Source: Amyloporia xantha
Lineage: Eukaryota > Basidiomycota > Agaricomycetes > Polyporales > Adustoporiaceae
Direction: 5' to 3'
Assembly (NCBI GenBank): GCA_036971615.1
Contig: JAYKKR010000004.1
Coordinates: 248,001-312,000 of the forward strand
DNA length: 64,000 nucleotides
The notes under the pieces were generated by a model that was given only the letters and a program-made list of their open reading frames with translations, made no database searches and was not told where the DNA came from. How positions within the stretch are numbered: the first letter of the stretch is position 1; each line of letters opens with the position of its first letter. The position numbers were made by a program, and so were the translations under genes. Below, one piece after another: positions 20,824-34,100 of this stretch.

Positions 20824-23800
20824 ATGTCCCGATCTCCAAGCCCTGAGCAGCTCCAAAAGCTGCTAGGTGTTACCCTGGACATCCCTGAGCGTCCTACATC
20901 GATGGTGGAGATTAGGGAGGTTGTTGGTCATCCGTTGGGTCCTGATGATCCTAGAGGAAAGGCCTATCTGGTGATGATAGATTCAACCGAGGAAGGGATG
21001 GAGAGAATGCAAAGTCAGGCAAGTAGTCTTGAAGTGCACAGTGCAAATGCGAATGAGCTCAGGACTATGGGTGAGTGATGACGTCTTTCCATGTGATCTG
21101 AGCGCTTACGCGCCCAAGGTTTCTTACATCTGAAACCTTACGATCGCTTGATTGGAAGGAAGATTGGAAGCCCTTCGGATGGATCCGAAGATATCCTCCT
21201 TCTTTACATGGTTCCTCAGCGGTGTGTTACTTATATCTTTTCTTTTTCTCTCTCCCATCTCACATGTTATTTAGTCTTCTTCCCTCCGACCTTGTTGCCA
21301 AGTTGTTAGCTATCCGCTCTCAACTCATTGGTCCTGAGGACGAGTGTACCAGAACAAAGGTGCAGCAGTGCGGTTCGGAGGATGAGTATCAGGGTGGGGT
21401 CTGGTGGGAGAGAAGTTCCTCTTCTGAATCTGTTGGACGTGACACTCGTGCCTATAATTTGGCCCAGTCTTATGAACGCGTGAGAAAGCTTATCGCTCCA
21501 GGAAGACTTTCCAAAGTTTACGAGGAAAGTTTGACTGAGCATGGCAAGTTGCGGAAGGAGCTGGTGGAGGCAAGTAATCATGTCCAGTATTAGTGCAGAC
21601 ACTAACTGATTTATCAGGTTGGATCTCGCATCGCCATCAATGCTCTGGAGCGCGGAGACTCTGACTTGGTCAATTTGCTCAAAGCTCAAGCTGAGCTCAC
21701 TGCTAAGTTTCCAATTGGCTTTGAGGGCAATTACGCCTTCACCAATGTTCAGCTGAACATTGCTTCCACCAAAACCAAGCAACAGGCCCAGGCGCTAGGT
21801 AAGTAGTTGATTATCTGAATTTCTTTAATATCTATTGCATATGTTTGCTTCTTTCTGCTCTTTATTTATTCTTCTTGCCCTCTATTCTTTTCAAATAAAT
21901 TCCCACACCCACTGGGGTGCTTCTTCTATATTTAAATCCAATTCCTGATCTCCCCTTCCCATATTTCCCTTTATTTATTTCGCTTTTTCCCTATTATTTC
22001 GATTTTATTTCCTCTTTCTGCTCTTTATTTATTCTTCTTGCCCTCTATTCTTTTCAAATAAATTCCCACACCCACTGGGGGTGCTTCTTCTATATTTACA
22101 TCCAATTCCTGATCTCCCCTTCCCATATTTCCCTTTATTTATTTCGCTTTTTCCCTATTATTTCGATTTTATTTCCTCTTTCTGCTCTTTTATTTATTCT
22201 TCTTGCCCTCTATTCTTTTCAAATAAATTCCCACACCCACTGGGGTGCTCCCTCCATCTTTCCATCCAATTTCTCTCCTCCCCTTCGCATTTTTGCCTCT
22301 ATTTATTGCGCTTTTTTCACTTTTTCTGACAATTTCTTTTCTAGGTGCTTTGTTCAAGGCAGAACTGGGCCCTTTTGCTGGTATCCATGTGGATAGCTAT
22401 GACAGTTGGGTTGCCATGTCTTGCATGACTGTCTTCTCTCAACTGGACAAGAATGTTGATCCTGGTGTCTTCATCTTTCCTGCCTTTGGTGTGTTCATCT
22501 CCATGCCCTATCTGTATGATCCAGAGAATCCACAAGAGGTTATGTCTGTCTGTTTCAATGGACTGTATCCTCATGGTGGAACTCCGCCTGTTGCGCTCAC
22601 CAACACCACACCCAATAACACTTCCTACCGCTTTACTCTCATCAACTATCCTAACGACAGCACTCTGGAGGGGCTGGCGCATGTTGGTTTTTGCAGTGGT
22701 GAGAATGGAGAATTGGAGGAGATTCCTCCTCATCTCAGTCTTCATGGGTGTGTACTCTATCTTCTTGATTTTATTTTTTCCTTAAGCTTTGACTTATCTT
22801 TTCTTCTAGTGTTTCTCATCCCAATGTTCCTATTGTCAATCATGGCAATATTCTCACTGATGGCATGGCTATGACCAATGCACAGGGTCTTTTGGACGCT
22901 GTTGCCAGAGGTTTTCATCTTGCTTTGTCCTCTCGCCTTGATCAAATTCCTGCTTGCTATCAGCCTACCGTTGACACTGATGCCTTCATGAACTGTATTA
23001 CGTTCAAGAACGAGGAAGGTGAAGTTATTCATCCTTCTGCCTGGAGCATGCCGCCTTCAGAGAAAGAGAAGCGTGCTGCTCAGGGTAAGCTCTGGAAGAA
23101 GATGCGTCTTCATCGTGGTGGTGCAATTCCTCATGTGGTTCTTGGCAACTCCTATCAGCCATTCAAGAAGTATATGGAGAGTATTGGGGAGGCAGAGGAG
23201 GATGTGGACGATGTTCAGCGTGTGCGTGGTCGTATTCGTTGTAAGTTGTCTTTGCATTTTTTTTCTTTGCCTTTTGTTTTTATTTCTGACTCATTTTATT
23301 TAATTCCAGCCTCTCGTACCTACAGACGTAAGTGTTTCTGCCACTATACATAATTTATTCTAACATGGTTTCACAATTTCCAGGCAACAACTCTGAGAAA
23401 CAGAGGGGTCAGAAGCGTCAGCATGAAGAAGCTGAGGAAGAAGAAGAAGAAGAAGCAAATTTGCCTTCCATATTGAGAGCTAGTAAGCATCCTCTTTATT
23501 TCTTTTTGACTTGTCTAACTTGTTGCACAGATACTAGCTTGGATAATATTGCCTCTGCCATGAGGTTGCGCTCTCAAGCACTGTTTGAGCAGATGCAGCA
23601 GCAGGCATCTGGCTCTGCTACACGCTCTAGCAAGCGCCTGAAAGCTGGTATGTCTAAGTAGATAGATAGATATGCACAAATTGATGTATGTGTTAGTTGG
23701 AGGCATTTCGGATAATGCAGAAGAAGGCTTGCCCATGGACGCGCAGTCGGGTAATACTTTTGATGCTTTTGAGGAGTTTATGAGTGGTACGTCTTGCAGA

Positions 23801-26049
23801 ATGTCACAGTTCCTTTACATTCTAATTTCTATATAGAACAGGAGTTTGAAGAAGACAAGAACGCGAGCACAGATGGAGGAAATTCTAAGTCTGAAGTGTT
23901 GTCACATGGTATGCATCTTTGCTATATTCATAGCATCAGTGTCTTATAAATTATTCTCTAGATATTGCTGACGTCTTTGAGTGCTTCTCATGTGACAATC
24001 TTCAGAAGACGTTGGACAACTTGACTCAGATCCACCAGTCCATGCTGTCAACTCCTCAGTTTCTCCAGCATGAGCAAGCTTTCCACACCCGTCTTTATTG
24101 CTTCCTGAAAGGCTACACTAGTAAGGAGCGTCTCTCTCCTGACATGGCCTCTACAGTTGCTGGTATGGAAGGCGACTTTGACTTTGTGGAGATAAAGTCA
24201 AAGATCCAAGGTCTGGAGATGCGTTTGCTTCGTCAGCAGGCTCTGCTAGCCAACAGCTATGCTTGGATGTGGCTGGACAAAGACTGTATGGATCACTGTC
24301 GCTGTGTGATGGACTTGGTGTTGAATGTGCAGATCAGAAGTACGTCAACCTGGCTGGAGAGACTCTCTATGGACATCTATGATGCTGTCTTGGCTCGGTC
24401 TCGCGACAACGACTACTGGGTCTCTCTTCTTCCTCACACTTATCTTCCTGCGTTGTCTGCCAAGGTGGAGTCTTACAAATTCCACTGTCGCGGTATCTTT
24501 CAGACTCCCACCGCTATCACCGATTGTGTTTGTCAGATTCTCAATGAAGTCCTTTGCTTCTGGCTTGGATATTCCACCAACACTTCTCGCCTTGGTGCCT
24601 ACTTTGTCCAATTCCTCATCTCCACTACTCGTTCTCAAGATGTCTTGCTCGTTGACGGTGTTTGGCTTGCTGCCTTACATCTGAAACAAACTGTCTTGCA
24701 GACTAAGCTCAGACATTCCTCGCTCCATCTTTCTCATCTTGAAGACTTCTACAATGTTCTTTTGAACAGCGCTCTGGCAGATGACAACTCGCCAGAGAGG
24801 AAGTTGCTCACTGATATCTCTTCTGTCACTCATGAGTGCATCCTTCTTTCTCATCGTCTCTCCACCATTGCATCACCTCCAACTGAGCACATTCCCCATC
24901 TTGATCCATATTTGTTCGCACCTAACTCCTACAAGGACATTCTTCACTTCGTTGAAGAACTTCTGCCCCTTGTTCCCTTTCCAAACCAACTCCCTGCTGA
25001 CTGTAGCAAGCTTGTTGAGCAGGTCTATCGCGACGCTGACAAGAAGCTTCCCTTTCGTGAGCATGCCCCTTCTCGACTTCGCGTTTTGGATGCATCTGGA
25101 CCCTTCCATCCTGACCACATCGACCAACCTGGTGGTTTTGCCAGTGCTTGTATCTGGCGCGGTATCACCTTTGGCACGCAGTCTGTGCTGGAGGGGCCCA
25201 ACTACTGGACCAGTCTTCACATGTGGAAGCAGTGGGCAGAGGGCAAGGACGACACTTATCTCTGCAATCTCTCTGCATATGGTGCTTGCATGTCTGGACG
25301 CAACCCCCGGTTGGCTAGCTCCTACTTTTCACTGGAGAACCAGTGGAAGCTTTTGTTGGGCAAGCATGAAGGAGGCCCTCTTCCATTCAAAACTTGCTAT
25401 AAGTTTATCAAGCAGCGTGCGCAGCAGATGGGTGAGTTGATCGCTACATTGCTCACTTGTGATCTTGTCTATGCAGGCAAGGTCACAGCGCCTTCTGCTG
25501 TGGAGATGGGTCAGCAAGTTCTCATCATTGGAAAGGGTGCGTTGCACGCGCTGGAGTTTATGCAGTTGGTTCCTGTTGATTGCAAGGATGAGGAGGTGGT
25601 CTCCAAGGCATTTGTGGACGTCTTCCAGTATCTTGAGCGTAATATTTCCTTTCATCTTCGCGCTCAGATTGTTTTTGATCCCATTATGATGGAGCATCTG
25701 CTCTGTAAGTTCTATAGGATTTATGGGAAGGGAAAAGGGAAGGGGAAGGGGAGAGGGAAGGAAAAAGGAAAAAGAAACGGGAAGGGGAAGGGGAAGAGGG
25801 GCGCAGGGAAACAGTGATTGAATGACTTTAATGAAACTTCATCATTTGTATCTTTCAAATTGCGTATTCAATCGATTGCTATTTCTTGTAGCCCCTCTGG
25901 GTGTCCAGCAAGTGGGCTTTTCTCAAACTGAAGGTACGTATAGCTATTCTTGTTTGATTCGTCTCTCATTAGCGAGCAACAACCATCTATTATCGAATAG
26001 AGTTTTATAATCGGTTCAGTCATATTGCCGATCCTCAGACATCTTCTGA
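20824..26049 (+). CDS. Large multi-exon cargo protein of unknown function, intact in copy A
   Basis: About 17 exons join in frame from MSRSPSPEQLQ to ...FSQTEGDIF-stop. First exons: 20824-21070, 21119-21221, 21275-21569, 21618-21798, then 22345 onward; the largest runs from about 23962 to 25435. Most introns are phase 1. The intron at 21570-21617 starts GCAAGT (GC-AG type); the one at 21799-22344 is 546 nt because of three tandem 166-bp pyrimidine-rich repeats. The product is roughly 1,100-1,200 residues: a central folded-looking region (FPAFGVFISMPYLYDPE, HVVLGNSYQPFKKYM), a Glu-rich linker (EEAEEEEEEEANLP), and a large helical C-terminal part with many Cys, His and Trp. No family is recognised. 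Nothing links it to a known Helitron function, but it is conserved between copies. Confidence 0.6.
21840..22340 (+). repeat. Three tandem 166-bp repeats inside an intron
   Basis: Units start near 21857, 22021 and 22187, each with CCACACCCACTGGGG and long TTTATTT/CCCTTT runs. They expand the intron between exons 4 and 5 of the cargo gene. Copy B has about two units (47025-47330). Apparent peptides here are repeat translations. Confidence 0.75.
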
Positions 26050-26149
26050 CAAGTGCATGCGCTTCAGAGAATGCGACCCATCTTCATCTTCACTGCTATC
26101 ATCTACTCTGTATCCCACTCGTCGCTTGATCTGCTTCACTGGGGAAAGC

Positions 26150-27815
26150 TCACACTTCAGAAGCTTGTCTATACGCTGCTGTTGCACGACCTGGCAAATT
26201 CATCAAACCCTGAATCATCCAACTTTGGTGTGTGCTTACCTCTTGCACCGTGCGGTCCATGACGCATACTGACTTCAGTTTGCATAAGAACAGATGGCTG
26301 CCGTCAAAGGTGGGAACGGTGCCAAAAACAACCTGTATCTCAACCAGATTGCCCACATGTATGTTGGACGGCTTGAGACGCTTCATCTTCAAAGGACTTT
26401 CCGTTTGGTGAGCAACAGCACGTCTTAGACTGAATGACCACTTACTCGCGGCTGACACACTGATAGTACTCCACTTGGTTCTCCTCCAGATGTACTTCAG
26501 TCGTAATACGCTTGGCCATCACTCCAGAAGGGTCCACATCTTTACCCAAAGGCTGAGAGATGCGTCCCTTTGCCTCTCGGGGATGAGCAAAGTATCGGCT
26601 AGAGAATTTGAGAACCAGATCACCGTTGAGGTGAGTCGGCTTCCAAGGGCCCAATGCGTGTCCAGCAAGATGACTAGCCAAGACGCCGTGGATAGCCAAG
26701 ACACCTCGCACATACCGCTCAAAACAGTCCAGACCCAGGCCTGTCAGGGTGATGGACTGCTCCGCGTTCCCCAAGTGTCGTGGAAGTCTATGAGATAGGT
26801 CAGTTGTCGATTAAGAACAAAGTCCATACTGACGCACTGGCTACCATTAAGGATAGGAGGCAGGTTCTTCTCATATACATATCCCAGCAGCGACAACACC
26901 GCTTCCTCCGGTGCACTTGTGCTCAATCCCTCACCACGCCATACCAGCTCACATTTTTGACGTCTCTTGCCCACAGGCAACTCAGATGGAAAAGGATCGA
27001 GCATTTGGAATGCAACATCAGGCTAAACGACAGTGAGCAGAAGGTACAGTTACATTGAGATGACGTACGGCTGCAAAGTGTTCCAGATGTGCACGACCAA
27101 AATCCTTTTCGCGTGTGACAAGAACCTCGCTCAGCATCTGTTCTGTTTTGTTGTAAGTATAAGGCTGAAACTCACAGAGCATCACATAGACTTACGATAC
27201 TTGTCCTTGTCGTCATACAGAATTGCAAGTGCCATCTTGCAGGTGGAACAGACAAGTCGACTAGGTGGGCGTTGAAAGCGGGTCAGATGTCTTGCTCACA
27301 TCTAGATGACTGTGGCTGAGCGCAGATGGTGTTTCCGATCTACCCCGGTTATGGTAATATTGCCATGCACTCGCAACAGATGCAATTGGACAAAACATGC
27401 ATGACTAGTACTGATACATCCTCGACACTACCTGCATCTAAATTGTCTCATTCTACAGACCCATCTCATTCATCTAATGGAGATGAATGCGATGTGGGAG
27501 GTCAAGGGAAAGTGGGTATGCTCGGTGATACAGCTCGAGACATTCTGATGAGAATTCACCTGGATCGTAGATCCACCATACGATAGAACTGAGATCTATG
27601 CATCGGGCATCGGACTTGTGACCGCCGATCCTCTTACATCTCACCCCAAAGAAATGTTTGTCACGTAGAAAGATATCATTGGTCCAGCACATGAACGTAC
27701 ATGACCCCAGTGCCTTTCCACCGTAACTCTCCGGTGTCTGGATTCCTATCTCTTCCGAGTCAAACCCAGATAAAAGCCACCCCGTCGCAAGCCCATCTTC
27801 TCCAGAGACGTCCAT
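26150..27815 (-). CDS. Uncharacterised multi-exon protein, minus strand
   Basis: Starts MDVSGEDGLATGWLL at 27815; an intron GTGAGATGTAAG...TCTCAG follows within the first 180 bp. Later exons include DPFPSELPVGKRRQKCELVW, VLSLLGYVYEKNLPPILNG, and a C-terminal pair that joins as YYQCVSRDPLKMKRLKPSNI then HVGNLVEIQVVFGTVP. The last part, a short charged segment leading into GNLVEIQ-like strands, resembles a motif I have seen in uncharacterised proteins of mushroom genomes, but I cannot name it. The middle exon borders are not certain. It is divergent from the gene at 27844 with 28 bp between start codons. In copy B 819 bp (26304-27122) are deleted. Confidence 0.45.
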
Positions 27816-27843
27816 CCGCTCTCTATCATTCTTCCTCTACCAG
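27816..27843. promoter_or_regulatory. 28-bp gap between divergent start codons
   Basis: Only 28 bp separate the two ATGs, so promoters must overlap the transcribed regions, or one of the starts is wrong. The gap itself is CT-rich. Confidence 0.35.
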
Positions 27844-30800
27844 ATGGCACCACGCGCTCGAGCTCGTGGCCGTGGAACCTCAAACCGCGGGACGCCTGGC
27901 CGGTATGACTCTGTTCTATCTGAACATCTGGTCCATGTCCTGACCATGTCTCTTGTTTCAGAGGTCGTGGTCGTGGTCGTGGTCGCAAAGCAATCTCAGC
28001 TGAGAGTATATCTGACAGTGATGCCGAGTAAGTAATCCTATTTGTTATTGGCATTGTATGCTTGCTCTAATACTCTACGTCACAGGGAATACACATCTGA
28101 CCGTATCAAAAGGTAAGAAGGACTTGGATTGTTGTTATCTTGTTTCTCATTATATGTTACATAGGATCAAAAAGGACGATGAGTATGCATGTTGAAATCT
28201 ATTGTCCTTATTTTGTGCTGATAATGGTATTGCAATAGCGATGTGTTTGGCACAAGGTATGTTTGGTTTTGCCGCTTTGATATGTATGCTTATAGCGCAT
28301 TCTAGTCAAGTGCTTGCTGCGAAAGGGCGTGCAAGTCAAAAGTAATTATTATCTTGTTGTTCACATCACAATCACTGATTTTGCATAGGGTTGAGGAGGA
28401 TGTAGACATGGCATCTGAAGACGATGCTGGCAATCCATCGTGTGTCATTTCACTGTCCTCTTGATATTGTTTTGATGTTGATCTGATCCATTTGCCAGCT
28501 CTGATCGAGACCCAAGCGATCTTGAAAGGTATGTGTTGAAGTGCTTTTCTCGGTTTTATTTCTAACATGCTTATAGCGATGAGGCTGCTGTCATTGAGGA
28601 ACCTGAACTTACTGAGACGCCTAAGAAAAAGTGAGTATATTCATGTGTTGAATCATGTGTGGCTACGCTGATATGATTGCTTAGAAAAAAGGAAACTCTG
28701 ACACCGCCGCCGACTCCCAAGACACCTTCTCCCTCGTACGTGTATCTTATTTGTTTGTGTCAGCTATCACTCATGCAGGTTGTAGCAAATCTCGACGTGG
28801 CATCTCCAAGACACCTCGCAAGCGGTTGAAATTGTGAGTTCTTGTCCTGTTATGTTTGCATCTGCTAAAGTCAACTCAGTGTCTCGAGCGACGAGGAGGA
28901 GAGTGACAAGTAAGTCAAGTCATGTATATATGTAGAAGCTTTACCGACTCATTGACATGTAGTGCGTCACCCAAGAAGAAGCAACGTGCAGCGTAAGTCC
29001 ATGTTATAAGATACATTGTTCCTGTCTGAGCTCATCGCCAGCAGTACGCCGCATCCTGATAGTGATGATGCTTTAGTGGAGACCAGCGAAGATGAGAGGG
29101 AGCGTCGTGTTGATAAGTTGAAGATCCATCGTCAGATCACGTCAGTGTTGAAAAAGATGATTGTGCTTGGCGAGTAATTTATCCTGTTTGTAGTGAGTCG
29201 CCGGAGTGGAAGAAGTTCAAGTTGTTGCAAGGAGAACTTCACACTCTGCAGGGAAAGCTTGCTGAGATTGAGATGGCGACACCCAAGAAGTGAGTATTGC
29301 TTTGTCGTCTTATAAGGTCAATCTTGTGTTGACTGTATTGCCCTAGGAAATCTGCATCTTCGTCTCCTGTCAAGAAGGGCAAAAGCACAATCTTCCCGAG
29401 CCCCTCCTCCAAAAGATTTTAGCTCCTGCGTTCACGGGTAGCATGTCATCCTCGGAAGACGGAATGGAGTAGGTGCAGCTATATTGCGCTTATGGTTTTT
29501 GCTTATATGTGTTCACAGAGACAGGCCTAGTCCTGTCAAGAATACCTGGTTGGCGAGCAATGTTGACAGTGATGATGATATGGCTCATACTACTCCTGGC
29601 AGGTATGTCAATCTTACAATGTTCCCAACTTTGGCTGACACTCCGCCAAGGAAATCCAAGACAAACTCTCCCAACAAGCGGCGTGAGCTCATTGCGGATG
29701 AAGCATCTTCAGACAATGAAGTCAGCAACATCAAGGTGTCTGACAAGAACAAGATGGCCTCACCCAGGTATGTATGGTCAATTCGACTGTGATATATGCC
29801 TGCTCACTTCTCATATAGGAAGGGAAAGGGCAAGGACTCTCCCAAGATAGCTGGAATGCTGAGCAGAGAGCTGTGGGATCCTCTTTTGGAGGACTTTTAC
29901 CAGGATGTTCCGCCTTATGAGTATGTATATCCATTGTCCTAGACACCTATATTGTGGAGACTCAATGAACAATTAGTGCTGTTGAACTTGTGTCTGATGT
30001 TATGCCTATCCTGCTGTCTTTGGCACTCGACATATTTACTCCACAGCCCATCAACACGAGGTATGTGAATCTCATGCGCTCCTCATCGGTGCATCTAATG
30101 AAATACAACACCACAGAGCTTTGGTCAAACTGATAACCACACCTCAGTTTGATACGCGTGTTGTGAACCCAGCACGTGTCAGCGACATTGACAACAACTT
30201 CAATGCAACTGCCAAGGCCACTCTCAGCCTGGATGTGTCGTTTGAACCTGTCATATGCGTCACGTATGGATCTGTCATAAGATCTCAGCTTTTTGTGCCA
30301 CGAGAAGCTGGTGGAAAATACGTCAAGGACATTCTCATTCATCCGCTGATGCAGGAGTGGCAGCTCGCATGTGGCTTCTATGGTCATGTCTATGCCAATC
30401 CTCTTAATGTTCGTTCATTTGGCAATGGCTTAGGTATTGGAACACGACACAACACCAAAGCACCTGTCAATCCAACATCCTGTAAGTGCGCACTTATATG
30501 AGCTATCTGTATCACACTCTCAACCATAATATAGCGTCTGGATCATACACAGACAGACTCAAGAATGCGGTCAAAGGAAGCAACAGATCCTCCAACGTCA
30601 ACCACCAGGGAGGTGTATGGTACCCTACCAGGACGCATGTTCTTGAACCTTGGGACCACAGTAAGAAAGTTCTTGACTTGTATATGTATTATTACTGATG
30701 CTCCATAGTTCCTGTACGGGACTGCTCTGCATACTTCCAAGGCAAGCGCAGCAAGAATCTGAGTTCAACTTCAAAGACATTGCGACCAAATGTCCAGTCT

Positions 30801-30934
30801 TTGAAGGTGAGATTCCAGAGGCATCGCTTGTCGGTGTGTTGCATACGGTTGGAAAGTTCAACAAGGGTTCAGGCGACACACTTTCCACCAATATCATGGC
30901 TGTTATGTTACTTGCCCGTACTAGCAATGATTGA
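27844..30934 (+). CDS. RG-rich, acidic/basic protein built from many small phase-2 exons
   Basis: Exon 1 (27844-27902) encodes an Arg/Gly-rich start (MAPRARARGRGTSNRGTPGR), continued by GRGRGRGRK in exon 2. From there at least 15 exons of about 18-130 nt follow, ending after two codon bases (phase 2) each time, and encode alternating acidic (SESDSD-like) and Lys-rich tracts with TP/SP sites. The last part is a denser domain with DVSFEPVICVTYGSVIRSQL, GGKYVKDILIHPLMQEW, ACGFYGHVYANPLNV and FKDIATKCPVFEG. The final junction near 30740 changes frame and may hide an intron or a frameshift. Composition suggests a nuclear, nucleic-acid- or chromatin-binding protein; the family is unknown. Copy B keeps only the first third. 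Confidence 0.55.
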
Positions 30935-31136
30935 TGTCAGCTGTGTCTCTCATGTATCTTGCGTACTTCTGCTTATTCAATGACATGTTCAATTCAATTG
31001 CGTATATTCAACTTGCACCAGAATAATAGAAAGAGTCTTTGATTTGATTTTGAGGGCGGTTATGGGTCATGTCATGTGATCTGAACCTTGTCACATGACT
31101 GTGATCTGATCATGTGACTTTGGGAATGGTGATGAC

Positions 31137-34100
31137 GTGGCAAATGCTTTCTGTTCCACATCTCTCACTCGACCATTGCTTCTACCATACATCATGTTAT
31201 TGCAATCGTCAAAAACTCACACCTTGGTGGCCCTGCTGTGGCTATGCTTTCTTCTGGAATTATTGCCTATGCTCCTTATGGAGTCTGTCGCAATATCTGG
31301 GTATTACTACGAGAAAAATGCAGTGCGTACCCACTCATTATCAGCCGATAACCATTCTGTCTCTTTATGTGATCTAGATATCACAGCATCACATACAAAT
31401 GGAGTGTTGGCGGGCACTCTTGAAATAAATACCGTGTCGTTTGACGACAAAGTGTTGGCGGGCACTTTCATATACAAATCCGTGTCGCTTGGCGACAGAG
31501 CGTTCACCCGCGTTCTCATATATTATATGGAGTCACACAATACAAATAACAAATGCTATGTCATCAAACCATGTCCAGATTCATGCTCACTCAAACTGGT
31601 GTATAAGCTTCATTTGATTCTGTTTATGCCCATTTTTGATATCAAAGCCCAGGTAAAAAGTGTATCCCTCTACTGTATGCGCAATCACATCAGGAGACAT
31701 GACTTCAGAGTGTATTCAGCAAGCATTCTGATATATAAGAGCATGTCAGCTGGGTTATTTTCTGGTAATGTTGGCAAACATTCTCAATGTAAATGCTATC
31801 AAGTCAAGTTTTCACATTTAGATACATCCTTAGTGGGTGGAGGGTTGGCTGCCAAGAAAAGCCGGTATTGGTCCTTCCAAGATCTGCAACAATTTGTATG
31901 TTTTGGTACACCATCTGTAAATTCTGATGGTAAATACCAATTTGCAGATTATGTTCTCCTTGATAAAGATAGATACCATGAAGACGATGATATTATATTG
32001 GCAGATGTGCCATTGAAAACACTGGCAAGCCGTCTATCCGGTGCTTCTTTGAAAAAGGTACTTGGTCTGCATAGCATATCAGTTCACTACAAACGCATGA
32101 AGGTGGATGAAATGGCACGTACATTGGGTGAACACAAATGTGTGTCTTGTCCTTCATTTGTATCACTATTTACACTGAAAACAGATCCCTTGACCAATGC
32201 ACAGAAATGTCAATTATATCGGGACAAGTTGAGACAACAAGAACACTCTGTCAAGCCAAAACAACAGCCTACTATCAAGAATGATCACATATGTGTTAAG
32301 AAGCAAACTGAAGAAGATGGTACAGACACTTCATTTAATATCTTTCCCCCAGAGGCACCATCTGCTCAACTTATCACTGATGTGGTCAATGGATTTCACT
32401 CAGACATGAATAAGAATAGGTTCATTGAACTGCCATGTGCTGTGTGCGCTCTTTTGACTCCAGTAACACAGCTTGCTTTATTGGATGAATGCAATATTGA
32501 CTTGTCTCTATTGAAGTCCGACAACCAGCCAACCACTCGCAAGGAGCGATTTTCTGCTGATGATCCTATTGAACAGTGTGAGGGTCCCATTATATTACCC
32601 AATTGTAATCAGATATGTGCTGATTGCCTTGACTGTTTGCAAAAGAAAAAGATACCAGTGAATGCCCTTGCCAATGGTCTTTGGATTGGAGAGGTTCCAT
32701 CTCAACTCTGTGATCTTACTTGGGTTGAAAAAATGCTTGTCGCTCGTGTCAAACACAACCACTGTATAGCAGAGGTCAAAGTCAGTGGCAGTTTCCGTAT
32801 GCAGGCTAATGTCATCTGTCACTCAGTTCCAATGCCTGAGGTTTATGCTGAACTTCCACCAAGCAGAGCACAGCTTGATGAAGTATTTGCATTCTTATAC
32901 ATTGGGCCTAACAGACCAACAGAGAAGGACCACAAGCGGACTCCCTTTCTGGTGAGACGTGACAAGGTTGCAAAGGCATTGGAATGGCTCAAACTGAATC
33001 ATGAGGACTATGCAGATCTGTCCATCTCATACAAAAATCTCAATGAGTATCCAGAGGATGTGCCTCCAGTGATTATTGACTATCATCAGGCATACTGGGA
33101 TCAAGATCCTGAAGCAACTGCAGTCAATGGACCTGGTGAAGGCAAGGGAACAACGGAGGGGCCTGTACCTTTTGCAGTGCAAGGTCTAACTGGTGATCAG
33201 TTGATGCATATGATGGCAGAGAATCCCAGAGCAGTCATTGCCAAGGCAATCCATCAATTCAAGACTGGAAAAGTGCTGGGCATAGGGCAGGCAAAGAACC
33301 CAGAGAGTCTTTATCATAACCCACAGCTCTATCCACAGATGTTTCCGTGGCTTTTTCCTTATGGCTTTGGTGGATTGAACAATATCAAAGGTGTGACTAC
33401 CGTCTCTGAGACAAAGCGTAAGCAGCAGCTACTTATGTATCATGACAAACGATTTCAACTTGACCGCTACTTTCCACTGGTTGCATTTAATCATGAGCAG
33501 ATAAAGAACTCCACAACAGGTGGGTATTTACTTACCAACCGTAAGAACTTTGCTGACATTACTAACCGCATACTAAATGTCCCCATGACCACACTAGAAG
33601 ATCTGATCAAGCGATTGAGCCAAGGACCTGTGAAGCCTGAGAGTGAAGAAGAGAAGGCATGTTTTACAATTATCAATGATCTAGACCATGTTGCTCACAA
33701 AGTTCAAGGCTCCTCCACAAACCGGAAACGAATGCGTAATGAAATATGGGCTCTGACGGCATCTCTGGGTGCTCCATCATGGTTTATAACATTTGCTCCT
33801 TCTGATGTATCCCATCCTCTTGCATTGTACTTTGCAGACACCCAAGAGATGTTCCACCCACACATTCTTCACCCTGATCTACGTAAAAGACTGATTGCCA
33901 ACAATCCAGTTTCAGGTGCACGCTTCTTCAAAGTCATGGTTGAATTGTTTCTTAAACATGTCTTAGGTGTTGGAGTTGATCACAGAGGGGTCTATGGTGA
34001 TACTGCAGCCTACTACGGCACAGTAGAGCAACAAGGACGTCTCACTCTTCACTTACACATGCTTATCTGGATCAAAAACTCACTTACACCCCAGGAGATT

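Noticed and set aside
31137..31400. Hydrophobic N-terminus of the Rep-helicase frame as a membrane anchor
   Set aside because: The first ATG is probably not the real start; a nuclear transposase is not expected to be membrane-anchored, and this part lies outside conserved domains.
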